A stretch of 64,000 bases of DNA from Utricularia gibba (taxonomy: Eukaryota > Streptophyta > Magnoliopsida > Lamiales > Lentibulariaceae): the NCBI GenBank assembly GCA_002189035.1, contig CM007991.1, positions 4,278,001 to 4,342,000 of the forward strand, in the 5' to 3' direction. Both the position numbers and the translations under genes were made by a program. The stretch's first letter is position 1. Each line of letters opens with the position of its first letter. A model generated the notes under the pieces. It saw only the letters and a list, made by a program, of their open reading frames with translations, did no database searches and was not told the origin of the DNA. Shown piece after piece: positions 47,780-61,312 of this stretch.

Positions 47780-48298
47780 ATCATGGGATCACCACTGTAA
47801 TATAAAGATGAAAAACAAACCTCAAAAGTTAATATCATGTTTGCACCAAATCCAATCTGAAGCAACATACTGATCAAGATTGATGACGATGTCTTCAGCT
47901 TGGGCATCCTCTTCTGGATTCAGCTTTTTGAGAGTTGGAAGACAAACTGTCTCAGGCATTTTGTCAAATATCTGAACCGCGCACACAAAGGAATGAGATA
48001 CAACGATGATAACAAGTCGATGCTCTGTTCAACTACAACAGTGTGCAATATATATTCCACAGAATGAAATAGTTCTCCAGGAGATGTGGAACGCGACAAC
48101 GCGAATCCTACGTTTGATCCAACTCCATTTGAGTGAGTCCAACACCTTAAATTCCTGGATAAGACCAAGGGCACGTTTAGTTCAATGGAATGATGTGTTA
48201 TAATTTTATAAAGTATTTGTAAAATAATGTGTTTGATTTATTGGAATAAATATAGCTTGCTTAGATTTATGTTTGTTTTGTTAATGGATTTACAAATG
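47780..48298 (-). pseudogene. Partial duplicate of the aminotransferase promoter, exon 1 and start of exon 2
   Basis: It matches 41812-42310. The ATG at 47959 and exon 1 (47959-47871) remain open (MPETVCLPTLKKLNPEEDAQ) with an in-frame 12 bp deletion relative to the intact copy; the splice donor, intron and acceptor are kept. Exon 2 is cut after about 15 bp (GDPMI) by the Harbinger-like element. The TATA-like element and upstream 240 bp are kept, with a 30 bp insertion-type difference near 48080-48110. Right homology ends at about 48298, where a copia fragment begins. Confidence 0.9.
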
Positions 48299-49610
48299 AA
48301 AAAGAAACTGATGTGCTTCACTCTTCAGTGGACATATTAACAACACGAAAACACACTATACTCACTATTGTAACCAATAATCAAAGGGACATGGTATGGC
48401 TACTGGATAGTGGCTTTACAAATCATATAACAAAAAATCCTTCCATATTTATAAACTATATTCCTTCAAAATCCAAATTTATAGAGATTGCAGATGGAAC
48501 AAGCATACCAATTTTGGATGAAGGAACGGTGAAGCTGGACACTTTGGCAAAAATCATATACATCCTAGATGTATTCTATGTTCCAGCTGAATCTCACAAC
48601 TTGCTCAGCCTAGGACAATTAGTAAGCAAAAACCTTAATGTTGTGTTCACTAATAATTCATGTGTAGTCTCAAATGATGCAGGAAAAGAGATCATAAAGT
48701 GTTCCCCATAAATTTTTTATGAAACAGCTCACAGGTTCCTCACACTTGCTTGAGTGCTCAGTCAAAGGAAAATATGATACTGTGGTACCGTAGGTTTGAG
48801 CATCACAATCAAGCAAGATTACTGAAATTTTGTAAAGGAAATCTAGTGAGCAGCATGAATGATGTAACTACTGTAAATGAGTGCTGCAAAATGTGCAAAC
48901 TTGGTAAAATGAGCAGCTTACCATTTCAAAGAAGTTGTTGGATTGCATCTACGCCGCTAGAGATAATCCATTCAGATGTGTGCAGACCAATAAAACCTAC
49001 AACAAGAGGAGGAAATCATTATTTTGTGCTATTCATTGATGACTATACCAAATTTTCTTGGGTCTACTTCATGAAGTCACGAGTAGAGGTGGTCTCCAAG
49101 TTCAGAATCTTCAAGACTGCAGCTGAAATCAGTGTGGTCACAAGATCAAATATATTAGGTCCGATAATGGAGGTGAATATGTACCTCACGAACTGAGGGA
49201 ACTCTGTGAGAAGGAAGGCATCACACACCAATTCGTTGCCTCCTATACCCCCCAGTAGAACAGAGTCAGTGAAAAATAAAATCGAACAATACTTGATATT
49301 ACCAAATGTCTCTTGTTTGAAAGAAATGTACCTAAGATCTTTTAGGAAGAGGCTGTAAATTGTTCAGTATATCTGCTGAACATACTACCTACAAGAGGTA
49401 CGGTAGAGCTTAAAACCCCATATGAACTTTGGACAGAAAGAGTACCTACTGTGGATCATCTCAAAATTTTTAGTTGCATATGCTTTCGGCTAATACCAAA
49501 TGCAATGAGATCCAAACTGGATAAGAAAAGTCAATTAAGAATCTTTATGGGATACATCTCAACTTCGAAAGCTGAAGTCAAACTTCTAAAGTTTGCTAAA
49601 GAGTGGTGTA
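48290..49610 (+). pseudogene. Copia fragment: protease to integrase
   Basis: Protease motif WLLDSGFTNHI (48394-48426; the usual DSGA is DSGF). The next block is VFYVPAESHNLLSLGQLVSK. GAG-pre-integrase: WYRRFEHHNQARLLKF and CKMCKLGKMSSLPF. Integrase: IHSDVCRPI (first Asp), DDYTKFSWVYFMK, SDNGGEY after a frameshift (about 49160), VSEK*NRT (third acidic region with stop), then TPYELWTERVPTVDHLKIF and LRIFMGY. No LTRs, reverse transcriptase or RNase H were found. Its left edge coincides with the end of the duplicated locus. Confidence 0.8.
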
Positions 49611-51420
49611 CTTTAGTCAATAAATGATGTCAAATACTACAACTAGAAACATAGACCAATCTCTTATGAAGTTATGATTAGGTATGGAGTACTTACATGC
49701 GGCACAACATAAAGACTAATAAGAATGAATTACTTGAAGCTCCATCCAAAATCCTTGAGTCCAAATCCATTCAGTCTTTTATGTCTGTAAATTAAAAGTC
49801 AACTAAGGATCACCAAAATAGCCAACTTGACTCCTTGAGCTATATTAAAAAGCAAGGGTCAGAGGCCTTCAAGAGGTCTTAATTCACTAGAAGGGATATT
49901 CACCTACGTAAGCTACCTTTGAAGATTTATGTGTTTTAGGAACATTTTTTTTAGAGCTATTAGTGTTATCGGAAGCATAGTAGAATGTCATGAGAACTAA
50001 GGGATGCATCAGTAATGGTAATAATTAAAGCACCTAGAGTAAAGTGTAGATGTCACATGAGAAGTTAAGGAGACAACAGTACAATCAGCCAACAACATCT
50101 AAAAGAAAAAAAAGAATAAACAGACAATAGCACCTTCAAGGCAATCTATATCATAAGAAGAAAAGTTATTCTAGAAACTATGATCTTATTCTAGTATTTT
50201 CTTTTACAAGGATGCTCTATAAATAAAATACAGGGAAAGTTTGAGAACCAACTTTGTTCCTTCTTTCACCATAGGTCGAAAGAAGGTAGTGGATCTTCAA
50301 CCAGTATTAGATGATTTGGTTGAGTTTTTTGTTTTTATTTAACTTCAGAAGCATGTGAATAAATCACAAGTTAAACTACATAATTGAGTTTTCATTCCCT
50401 TTGCAATGAAGATAAAACAAGTAATATTAATATCCAAATATTAGAAATAACTCAAAGAATTTTGAAACAATCTAGTATTGATGAAAGCAAATTGAATAAA
50501 TTCAAAATATTGGAAGACAACGTTCAAAATAAGAATAATGTGTAAAAGAGACAACAAACCAACACATTCAATGGAATCAATAACTATGTTAGAGTAGATA
50601 AAATGAATATAACAATTTCATATCCAAAATGATGAAGTAGGTCCTATCCCTTCAAGATTGCACCATTAGCAAGGATAAAAAGAGATTCAAACTTGAGTGT
50701 AGTACTTGATGCCAGTTTGGAAGAATATTAATGTAAGGAACATCCATATAGAAACCCCATTTTCTTAGGATTTCAAACATATTAACACTTGAAATAAACC
50801 TAAAACTCAAGAACATCATTTGCATTATATTAGATTTTAGAAATTTCTTTGAATCAAAATTATTATTGTTTAAGAGTCTCAATCATTTTCATTATAATTT
50901 TTTTTCTTGTTATAGATATATCTAATAATAATATATCTATTGTATGTTACTGAGATTTTATAAAAGGTAAAATTTTAAAAACTATTACAAATATCATACT
51001 TTTGTAAAAAGAGTTGAAAGGTATAAAAACAATGAATAAAACTTTAATGATGATCTTTGATTAAAGGAAAAGTTTTTGGGAAGAAAATATGTTTCTTTCT
51101 TTATTTCTTCTTATCTTAATTTTTATTAATTTATTCCAAATAATCGATTATTGAAAAAAGTAATAAATTGTACTCTTTTATGCTCTTACACAAAAAGATA
51201 TGATAATAGTATCATGTTATTACTCCTGAATTATTGAGAATACAAGAGAATTATTGTATATTTCTCTTAAAACTGAATTATACACGTGTGCTTCACCATT
51301 AACAAGGGTCATTGTACAAAGTCACTACATATTTCATTAACAAAATATTACAGCCGTAAATAATTTACTATCTTCCTTCATCAAAAAAATAAGAGATAGT
51401 ACACTTTATCTTGTTCTAAA
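49611..51420. other. Decayed AT-rich region, nothing confidently assigned
   Basis: Possibly the remaining copia tail. A TATAAATAAAATA run near 50219 is LTR-promoter-like but has no partner. Confidence 0.35.
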
Positions 51421-51429
51421 TCAAAATCC

Positions 51430-51690
51430 ACAAATGGTAGCCAACTCATGAACTAAAACTTAGAGAATTGAAAAAATTCAGAAGAAATCGAACAAACAAT
51501 CAAGATTTTGCACTCAAAATATACAAAATAGCTTCACCAATTCCTAGAAGCTAAAATATTTAGCCATGAATAATCACAACAAAACGAAAGTAAAATTAAA
51601 ATGAAAGTCCTCTTCATTTTCCCTAAAGATGAAAACCAGAACAAAAATCCCAACAAATATTCAAGTTCGACTCCCCATAGTTCTGAATGT
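51430..51690 (+). repeat. Partial copy related to the repeat X flank (6460-6629)
   Basis: Shared order of short blocks with 6480-6629: ATTCAACGAAGAA or ATTCAGAAGAAAT, CTCCTAGAAACTAAA or TTCCTAGAAGCTAAA, AAAATGGAAGTTAAGTGTTC or AAAATGAAAGTCCTCTTC. It is diverged and without clear ends. Confidence 0.35.
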
Positions 51691-51699
51691 ATTATTTTT

Positions 51700-52700
51700 A
51701 TTTCTTTTTATCTTATAATATTTCCTATGCATACAAACAACCCAATCTCCTAATTATTACAAGTAGTTCTGACACGTTGTCACGCATCATAAATTTTGTT
51801 GGCACATATCTCATGTTTTGATCTTTTTTTCCCCTCATTTTATTTCTTTACACTCAATTTGATGCCTAGCTGAAATTTCTATTCAAAAAAAGAAAAAATA
51901 CAATACAAAAACTAACAAATACAAAATAATTGTATTTCTAATAAAAATTTAACGATACTTAAATTACTTCCTAATTGAATGATTTAATCCTACATTATAA
52001 TTAATTTTTTTATTCCATAAATCTCAAAAATTCGATTGTATATTCTTGAACGCATCTAAAGCCTCGGTTACATTGTTAATATTTCTAAAGGAGATTGATT
52101 ATCCTCCTAATTTAGAGCTATGAATTCTCCAATCCGAAATAGTTTCGTACATGAAGTTCTTATCAGTGCTTTTGACCTCCTCTTGATTGTTAATATTTTC
52201 TTTCCTACGAAACCAAAATTCCTCCTTTCAAATGGTAAGCCACCATTTTTATTCGTTGAGCTTCCACATCAGAAGTCGACTGTAAGAATTCTTGCATTTA
52301 GAAGGAGCCATCAAACGACGGTATATCCATCCACCTTGAGTTTAAAGTTGCTACTGCAACCTGTCAGAATCGATCCCAGCAATAAAATTCTTCTTCTTTG
52401 GTGGGAGACGGGCTGTTCTGCCTGCATTTCTAAGTTCCTCATCACCAGAACATGGGCATGGTCTTGGTTCCTCAGCAAGCAAGGATCAATGATTGAGAAG
52501 GGAAAGAGTGAACTTTTTTATTGACTAAGGACAAGCTATAGTTACAACAAACGCACATGCATAGAACACCGAACACAAGCACGTTAACAAGAAAGCATTA
52601 ATAAGAAAAATGAATAGTCTTGGAACAATAAATAAGGAAATCTTCTTCATAATTCATGCATCCAGAGCATCACTTTGCCTTGCCTTCATGAACATGAGAC
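51700..52700. other. Downstream region of GWD1
   Basis: It holds the 3' untranslated region of GWD1 (minus strand, below 52710). An open frame at 52120-52524 (+) of 134 codons has no recognisable motif and I do not call it. Confidence 0.4.
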
Positions 52701-52709
52701 GATCTGGGG

Positions 52710-55700
52710 CTACATCTGGGGTCTTGTCTGAACGACGTAAATCTTGCCGTCCCTCACAACGCCTTCAATGTCTTGTGCGGATCCATACAGCTCTTCAATG
52801 GCACTTCCTGCTTGGGCGATCTTCGAGAGGATGGAGTTACGGAAGTTGGCATCTATAATCAGTGGATCAGACGAATAATCCAAGACAACTTTTTCTTCTT
52901 CGTCCATTGGCACGCTGCAAGAAGTGGCAACCTCGGTTATGTTGGATGGATTTAATGAAGTTCATCACTATGGCATTTGGATTCCGAGTGGCTGTTACCT
53001 ATCATAAAGCCCTGCACCGGCATACCCTTCCAGATCTTCACCGTTGGAATCTGATCGGAAAATAATCGATGGCCGTATGAAAAGGCCAAAGGGTTTGCTA
53101 GGATATCCCAATACCTGAAATGGTAATGTTCAGGAGTGAGTAAATAAACTGAAGGATCATAACATCGACAAATGATCTTGTGACTTCCTGAAGTTTGAGG
53201 CAGCGAAGATACCTGAGGAGCATTCAAGTCATTTTTCTTGCAAATAAAGCTCAATGCACGGCCAGGATAAGCTCCCACGAGTGTTTCTCCAAGCCCCTTC
53301 ACAATCTATTGGCAACATGCATAATCCCACACTAAGCTTTCTTTTAGAAAAGTTGGGGGTCAAGTTAACTCATAATAAGGAGAATACTTCACACTATTGG
53401 CTATGTTCCCAAGTACCTCAGCATAGATTTCTGATGAATCTCCAGAGGATGGATTTGTAGTGTGTATAACGAATGCGTAGTCAGCATTAACAATTTCTTG
53501 AACAAGGACAGCCATGCAAAGGTAGGCGTGGTCGAGGTTCACTTTCCTGGTGCTAAAGTAGGCCCTCTCATTCCATTTCGAGGCCCATACCTATGAAAGA
53601 AGATTACAGGGCTATTTGAATATGAACTTGGTATTTTCGAGTAATGTGCAACTTCCTATTGGAAATCTAAATCACCTTCTTTATGGCTCTCCACGCCTTT
53701 TCCCATCTCTCTGCACCTTCATCACCAGGCCATGGCATACCGGAACTCTGCATCTTCTCTTTGAGCTCTTTGACCTGGAAACATGGAGGCGGAAGGAACT
53801 TGATATGTTTGCCCAAAAATGAACACATAAGGCTTGATGCAGCTGATTTGAGCATCTAAGAAGGCGTCTACTTAATTCAATGCAAATTTCATCAGTAATG
53901 AAATGTGTGCCTGTGCCCATCCTGGAAGATACGATTGAAAATAAGGAAATAAACATACCAATTCCACTGGAGCTGAAAGTTCCAAGACAATCTTCCGAAT
54001 TTCAACAAGAGCATCGGAGTTTCCTTCTTCTAAATCTTTTGTCAGAACTTGTAATTTCTTTGCCACATCCTGCAAAACATACAGTGAAATGAAAGGGGAA
54101 TCATGAGTTCTTCCATATACCAGGGAACCAAGATGAATGGAATGATTGCATGCTAGATAATTATATTCTTAAAACACTTAAGCCAAAAGTGTTTTTCCCT
54201 CTCCGGGAATCTTTTAGAGATCAACGATTCTTGTACAACGATCGACCAACTTAGCTAACTTATTGTCATCCATGGTAAATGTGGGGTTTGCGTAGGATGC
54301 TACAAGAACGAGTACCTTGTTTATATCATTTGAAAGGACTTCTTCAAAAACACCAAACGGTAATGCAACTGAAGTTGGAACGTTGACCCAAGAAGGAACT
54401 CTTCCTCGAACATAGGCAATGTTTCGTGATTTGGCCCCAACCTAAACCGCACATGTCTCTCTCAACACGTGAATATGCAAATCTCAAGCCGAAAAATTCC
54501 CCAACATAAAATGAATATTCACTTACCATTTCACCGGTAAATTCATTAGCAGAGATGGCATATCTTCCTAAAAACTGCTTTCTCACCAGCGCCACAGATG
54601 GTGAAGGCAAATCCTCCTTCAAGCTATTTGGACTTAAAAGCTCATCATCATTCACCTCACTACAGTGGAACGGAAAGTCATAATAGTTTGCCATGTAGTC
54701 TAACGTCTTGTGAAGAGCATCTTTAAGTTGAAGAGGAAAATTTCACTTTTTCGTTTTATTAATTCGTTAAATATTTAATCATGAAAATACCTGTACACAA
54801 CATCTGAAGACGTCGGATTTAAGCGCAACAATTTTCCTTCTTTTGTTTGGATGCTTGTCAAAATGCCATCATCAAAGCATGTTGCAAAGCACACCTACAA
54901 AACACTGCAGTTTAGCCATATACAATAGAGCTGCAGACATACGGGTTCAACGTGTACCACAGATGAAGTGAAGCAAGGAAAACAAGTGCAACCTTACAAT
55001 TCCTCGCACGGACAGAGACATGGGATAGAACATCAGGCATGTCTGGAGTAAGTACCGCAACAGCACCATCAGGAATTTCTTCTTCGCCTTTGACAGAATT
55101 GGCCACCAATATTGTTGGCTTTGAATAAGATTTAGACTGAACAGAGAGCAACTTATCCACCACTACGACATATCCAACAACTTCAACTGGACTAATAATC
55201 TGCCAGCTGTTTCAAACAGGAACAGACCAATTAACTTCAAAATTAGGTAGAAAATCAACATTGCAACATTTGATGGCAAGCCAAAATATTTATTTTTTAT
55301 TTTTCAGTAGACTGCAATTAGAGCATTTGAACACCATGGAACGGGAAATAGGCTACATGCCTTCCAAGATGAGCAGTTTGTCGAAGAATTGGATCAAGAC
55401 GATTAAGAAGCAATGATAGTGATGCAGCAGACCCGGCTCTAATAAGTTCTTCAGTAAAAATAGCGACCTGCATGATTAGTGCTCATCTTTAACCATGACT
55501 AAAACAGGAGACCCTAAGAAAAGAATCTAGTGTTGATGACGTACAGCTGAATTGTCTACCCCAAGCTGAGCACCCAAATACTCGGCGGATGGCTGAAGCA
55601 ACTGATGATATGATTCACCTTTGCTAGCTAGGGAAAGGCGGGTTCTATCGAGAACTGACTTTGCATACAAAGCCCAGTGGCCATCTCCACTTTTTAACAT

Positions 55701-58700
55701 GGTTAGAGCTAGATTCCATCCCTATAGTTAAACAAAAAACACCAATAAGAATGAATATATAAAAAAAGTCACATTCCTTCAAATATATTTTTTATGAGTA
55801 ATAAAAGGTATAGGGATAAAGTGGAAGCTGAAGGTCTGACAATGTTAATTTTGTTTTCACTTGGTTCACCAACAGTACTAAAATTGGTCTTTGGGGGCTA
55901 ATTAACCATCATTGATATTCAGCATTGCTAAAATTTAGTAGCCAAACCCCTTAAAAAATGTCCATGTACAGAAAATTAATTGAATAAGATGAGCATAGAG
56001 CAGGGACTTTAAGGTGTTGACTGACATGGTTGGAGAAGATCATAATAAAGAAAACAAAGAATTTAATCTCACTGAACCTTACCTTCAAACAATAAATGAG
56101 GTCTTCATTGTTATCCACAGAGAGTGAAAGGTTCTCAATGACTAAAGAGATGAAGTATATGATTTTCTGTATAAAAAAAGTAGAATCAGATTTGCTCTCC
56201 AATTTATGAGACTTATGCCTTAACTCAGGGCTATAATTACTCAATGCTAATTTATGAGACTCCAGGCTTACCTCAGGAGTTGCATTACTCAGTTCTTCAT
56301 AGTTACGCTCTATAGCTGTTCTAAATGCCGAGTCAATAGCAAGATCAAGAAACAGAAGATCCTTAAGACGGTTATCTGTCTGAAAAAGCAATGGTCTAAG
56401 CTCTTGACGTGCCTCTAGCATTCCCTATGGAAAGTCCCATATTGACAGAAACAACAGGATTTAGTATACTATCAAAATAGAAGGGTGAGTATGTGGAAAG
56501 TCAAAAGTGAAACTATAAAATTGTGAACTACCTCAAGAAGGGCTTCTACATTTTTATCTTCAAGGTGCTCCATAATAAACTGAAGTAAATCCTGTTCAAG
56601 TCACAGTGCGTCACCAATATGTTGAATAATAACTTTAACTCGAAAACAACATTGGCATTTGAAAAATCTTATACCGGAAATCCTGATGGCAAGCCAGGTA
56701 CTGGATTTATATGCACCCCTACCATGAAACCTTCTCCCTGGGGGAACCAATGTCCGGATAATTGATAATAAATCATCAAAATATAAAGGATTACCGTTAG
56801 ATGATACCTCAGCTCTATAGCCCATACAATTTGCAATGGCAGACTCCAAATCCGCACCTGAATGAACTGCCTGTATTCATAAAACAAGGCTTTTATATAA
56901 ATAAATAAATATTATTACATTTACGGAGATGCTGTAAGCACAGAAAAAAAATTCTTCCCTTAAAAAACACATTAGGATCACAAATCTAACCTTCAGAGTT
57001 CTCAAATAATTTCCAAGATCACGCAGAAGCCCACCCTTCTGTTCCTTGACAAAATTTGGTTCTGAGTGGATCGCACGGTCATAACTTAAAAGGCGCTCTT
57101 TTGTTATCCCATTATCATTTAGGGTCTTCCAATAAATGCTAATGTCAAAGTCACTTTGAATATAGTCAATCAATGCCTGAATAACAAGTTGATACCACAG
57201 CAGTGAGATAAACACAGGGAAAAAATAAATGAAGATATGTTAGATGCAACAAGTGTAAGAATACCTGGCAGATTACAACATCATCAGGGCTTGTGTTGTT
57301 ATGAAGCTTTTGATGCCATTCCTCCATCATTCCACCTTTGCAATCATTATTCCTCTGAATAGAGCAATGTAGAATCCAACATTTAAAATCTAGAGATCCA
57401 TCATGGCCCATACTTGAACAGAATAGTCCAGAGAAAGGACCTGAATGACTAGTATTTCATCCCTTATACGCTGGCCAACATCTCCCTCACCTCCCCTCCC
57501 AACAGTTGACATAATCATGCGTATAATTTCACGGTATTGTGGATATTTTTTGTAGGAATCCTGTAGAATATCAGTAAGTCTATCTTGAGCTTTGCTTATC
57601 TCCCTGAACCATAAATAAATCAGATCAGTCACAAAATGGACACAGTTAGAAAATACAGGATCTTTGCTAGAACATAAACGAGTATAATTTTCTCTAGCAT
57701 TGTTTTAGATCAGCTGCTCTTCATACATGATAGCCATATGGTAAAACGAATAGATTCAAGTAGAAAGAGCATGTGAGGGCACATGACTGCTACCGTGGTT
57801 TCACGTTGTAATTCTTGTTCCAGATAAGCTGCCGAGTGGCCATATATCTCATCCACACAAGAATGGCAGCAAGACCCAGTTCACCAGCATTAACTGCCCG
57901 TTCCATCAAATCTGCCGCAATATTGAATCTGTAGAGAAGAAACACCATAACGTAAAAAAGTTGGATTACCTCAATTTTGTTGCACGGCATCCTCTAGTAT
58001 TTAGAAACAATACACTGAAAATATGGCGCTGAATCAGAAGTAAAAAGTTAATGAGAATGTTCCACCTATGCATAAAGGACTTCTGAGCTTCGCTTTCCAA
58101 CTCTGATATCTCATCCAACAAAGATTTCGCTGTCCCTCTGCCATCTAACAACTTGTCCTATGCACAAAATTATCAGAAAAGAGAGGTAAACACTCACATA
58201 ACCAGGCCTCTCAAAATTGAAAATACTTATTTGAAGCATCTCAAAATCAGAGAAGTAAGGCAGGAATACTTCCTACTAATAGCAGATTAATAATATGGCT
58301 ACTCGTTTTTTCACTACATGTTGAAGGTAGAAGGGCATGCCTCTAAATATTGTAAAATTCGTAAATATTGATCCAATTCATTTTCTTGCAAATTTTAAAA
58401 AATCAAGTTTAGAGAAGAACAGAGATTCGCACAACCTCTTGTATTTTCTTGGGCTCTGTTTTCAAGTTGATATAGAAGTCTGATCCATTATTCTTTATCC
58501 AGTTCCCACCAGACAAAAGAACAAATGGCATCCCCACAAAATCGTCACCTTCAATTGTGACCTCTAAATATTGTACCTGTTGTCAGAGCAAGGAATTTAC
58601 TCCTACTAAAATATGATATGGTATCTATCCTGAATGGCTCCAGTCATTGAGAATATAACCACTGTATCTGGTCTAACCTTGAAAGGATGAAAATCAACAG

Positions 58701-61312
58701 AACATAAAGCAAATTTTGTTTCCACGGCCTGCTTTAAAGGAACTGAGTCGGCAGGCAATGTAGTTGAAGGAGGCGCCTATGATAAGAAAGGAGGACTGAT
58801 GTCAGCATTTCAGAATACAGAAAAAAAAAAAGTGAGTTAGTGTCTTATTAAGCTCATTCATGAACATACTGCCCATTCCCCAGGTTTTGTTGATAATGCC
58901 CAGTGGAGAACAGCAGGCTCTTCAATATCTGTAGCCAGATAAACCTTTTTGTTTCCAGATGGCTTAGCTACAACATGTACCTTCAGGGTAAACCAACGAG
59001 AAATTGAGAGGAGAGAACAGATGAGAGGCAACGAAAAATGGTAAAAATTCATCAAGGATATCCACCTGATGATAAAAAGCTTACCAGGAGTTCATTTTCA
59101 CCTAACTTATAGATCTTTTTGCTTGCCAAAGGTTCCTCAACGCGATCTTCCATCAAAGCTGAGAACTTCTGAATTGCAGAAAGCGTAGCTGGCTCTGCCG
59201 GGAGCTTTTCAACCACAGGTTCAGAAGCATACTTGGTGAGAAGTGACATCACATCCCATTTCTTTCTCTGGATTCTTTCTCCTCTAGAATAGGTTTTCTT
59301 GGCCATACGCTTAGAAACCTTGGTTTGTATATCCCCTTTAATAATCTTTTTACGTATGTCATCAAGAGAAGCACCTTTCTCTAGTTCAACCAGCAACTCT
59401 TTTCTTGCTTCTTCAAACTCCACCTGTTAACAATAAAAAACATCTGCCACATTTTTTGAATCTACTGAATGTAGTAGACATAAGGTTCCTAGCCAATAAT
59501 CTACTAAATTCTGTAAAACATGTGCAAGTTAGTATCCATACAAGTTGTTGTTCTGGGGAATAATTTGGCTTCCCAGCTTTCTCCCACCGTATATATGCTT
59601 GGATCTGAATAATATCATCTGGTATATTGCTCCTTGATTCAGAAACATGTTGCTCTTCAATCTGACTAGCACCATTATTCCTTGATAACTTTGCTCGAAG
59701 ATCCACTATAGAAGTGCCTCTAGCCAATTCATCTAGAAGCTCCATTCGAGCTGCCTCATACTCCTCCTAAAGAAAAATATAATTCAGCCGCCAAAAAAAA
59801 TAAGGATTTTTCAAGAAATCATATATAAACATGCATGTGACATAACGATATTGCATAAGACTGTGCCATGAAGAAATCACAGCTTTCATCTTCTTAAAGG
59901 TAGTAGCAATAAACAAAAATCACATGCCTGCTGTTTTTCAGTGGAATAATTTTGCTTTCCATTTCTCTCCCATCTCAAGTATGCCTGAATTTGCACAAGA
60001 TCCTCTGGTACCGAAACATCTGGAGTTTCCAATACAGCATTGGATAGCTTAACATAAAAATTTCCACCCTTGTACTTGAACCTAAAAACAATGGCAAGAC
60101 CTTTTCATTAGCATCATTCAATATGTTAAAGAACACGATTTGAACCATAGCTAAATACCATTTATTGTTTGCTCCATCGTAAATAAGAAACTCAATAGCT
60201 TCTATGGCAGGATCTTCAATATCTATGCTCACTGCAGCGAGTGATCCAGACTAAAAGAGGATGTCAATAGCAAAATATTTGATGAGTATACAAAAAAAAC
60301 TATAATCGGGGTATAGAGAACTTGTTGAGTATTTTTAAGTCATAAAGACTTACTGTGACAAAAGGACTCCTAAGTGCTTGGTTCTTATACACCGTCGTTC
60401 CAGCAGGGCGTTTTTGTGGAATTATCCATTGGCTGTGAAGGTAATAGAGTGACTTTGATTTTCATGAACGCTCATTGATAATTTCACCACAAGCTTACTT
60501 GTTCTGACTTCTCAGTGCTCCCCAGTGCAGTAACAGGTTACTACTATTGATTGTTGCTTGAATATTAACAGCATAACCATGACCTGAAGCCACAGACCCA
60601 ACATCAACCTGTTGATAGAGCACACAGACATGATGACGGAAAATACGGATATTCAGCCATCAGGACAATGTTAGCCAATTTCTGTATGCACTCATGAGAA
60701 CCGCTCAGATTACCTGTAACTCAATATTTTGATCTAGACTGAACTTCTCAGTGAGCTGCAGAGACAAATGAAGAAAATAATTTAATTAACACACGAAGGA
60801 TAAAAAGGCATATACACAAGCCAGTCACTGTAATCTTTATTCACCACTAAACTTTATATCAGAAAAAAAAAAGGTATGGGATTTTTCTTGTCAAGCCTCA
60901 GAAACATGCTGGGAACCAATTAATACACGAAGATTTAATCTATAAAGTTCTAACAATCAATGATACTTGAACATGCAAAGCCCATCTCTGAATGATAAAA
61001 AAACGATACTGAGTGATTTGTGGAGCAGCAGAGATTTCTCACCCTAGAAGATGAATCAGCAGCCAAAACTGCCCGAACCGATCTTGTGATAGGTAGACGC
61101 TTTCCCATTTGTAATTTACCTTTCCTCACTGTCAGTCTCTTTCCATTGAATGGCGTTGATATAGAGGATTTGGGTATCAGTAAATATGTTTGGCTCTGTG
61201 AAACAGTACTTCCAAGATGAGAAGTCAGGTAGATACTTTTACGCCCATGGTCGAACACATTTGTGGAAAGCAGACCCTGGTGGAGCAAATTATTCCCTAT
61301 CGTATTGCTCAT
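52710..61312 (-). CDS. GWD1: Alpha-glucan water dikinase 1, plastidial, 33 exons, 1469 aa
   Basis: Phosphorylates glucose units of amylopectin at C6, using the beta-phosphate of ATP and transferring the gamma-phosphate to water. This opens the starch granule for breakdown in the plastid stroma. Exons (minus): 61312-61043, 60755-60714, 60608-60499, 60432-60354, 60250-60159, 60081-59928, 59766-59542, 59423-59085, 58980-58870, 58776-58678, 58576-58436, 58157-58066, 57928-57794, 57603-57441, 57354-57265, 57176-56991, 56870-56808, 56737-56675, 56591-56532, 56424-56272, 56166-56083, 55721-55545, 55467-55361, 55206-54993, 54894-54791, 54659-54527, 54441-54316, 54069-53959, 53774-53676, 53590-53417, 53305-53213, 53114-52999, 52914-52710. 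These sum to 4410 bp and close in frame. A Ser-rich transit peptide (MSNTIGNNLLHQGLL start) is followed by two CBM45 starch-binding modules, a phosphohistidine domain (DMPDVLSHVSVRARN, His about 1074) and a C-terminal ATP-binding domain ending IYVVQTRPQM. The length matches potato GWD (1464 aa). Two introns have GC donors. Confidence 0.97.

Noticed and set aside
47780-47959. A second functional aminotransferase gene
   Set aside because: Only exon 1 and about 15 bp of exon 2 remain. Catalytic exons are absent downstream on the minus strand.
52120-52524. A 134-codon plus-strand gene
   Set aside because: No motif, no splice partner, and AT-rich surroundings downstream of GWD1.
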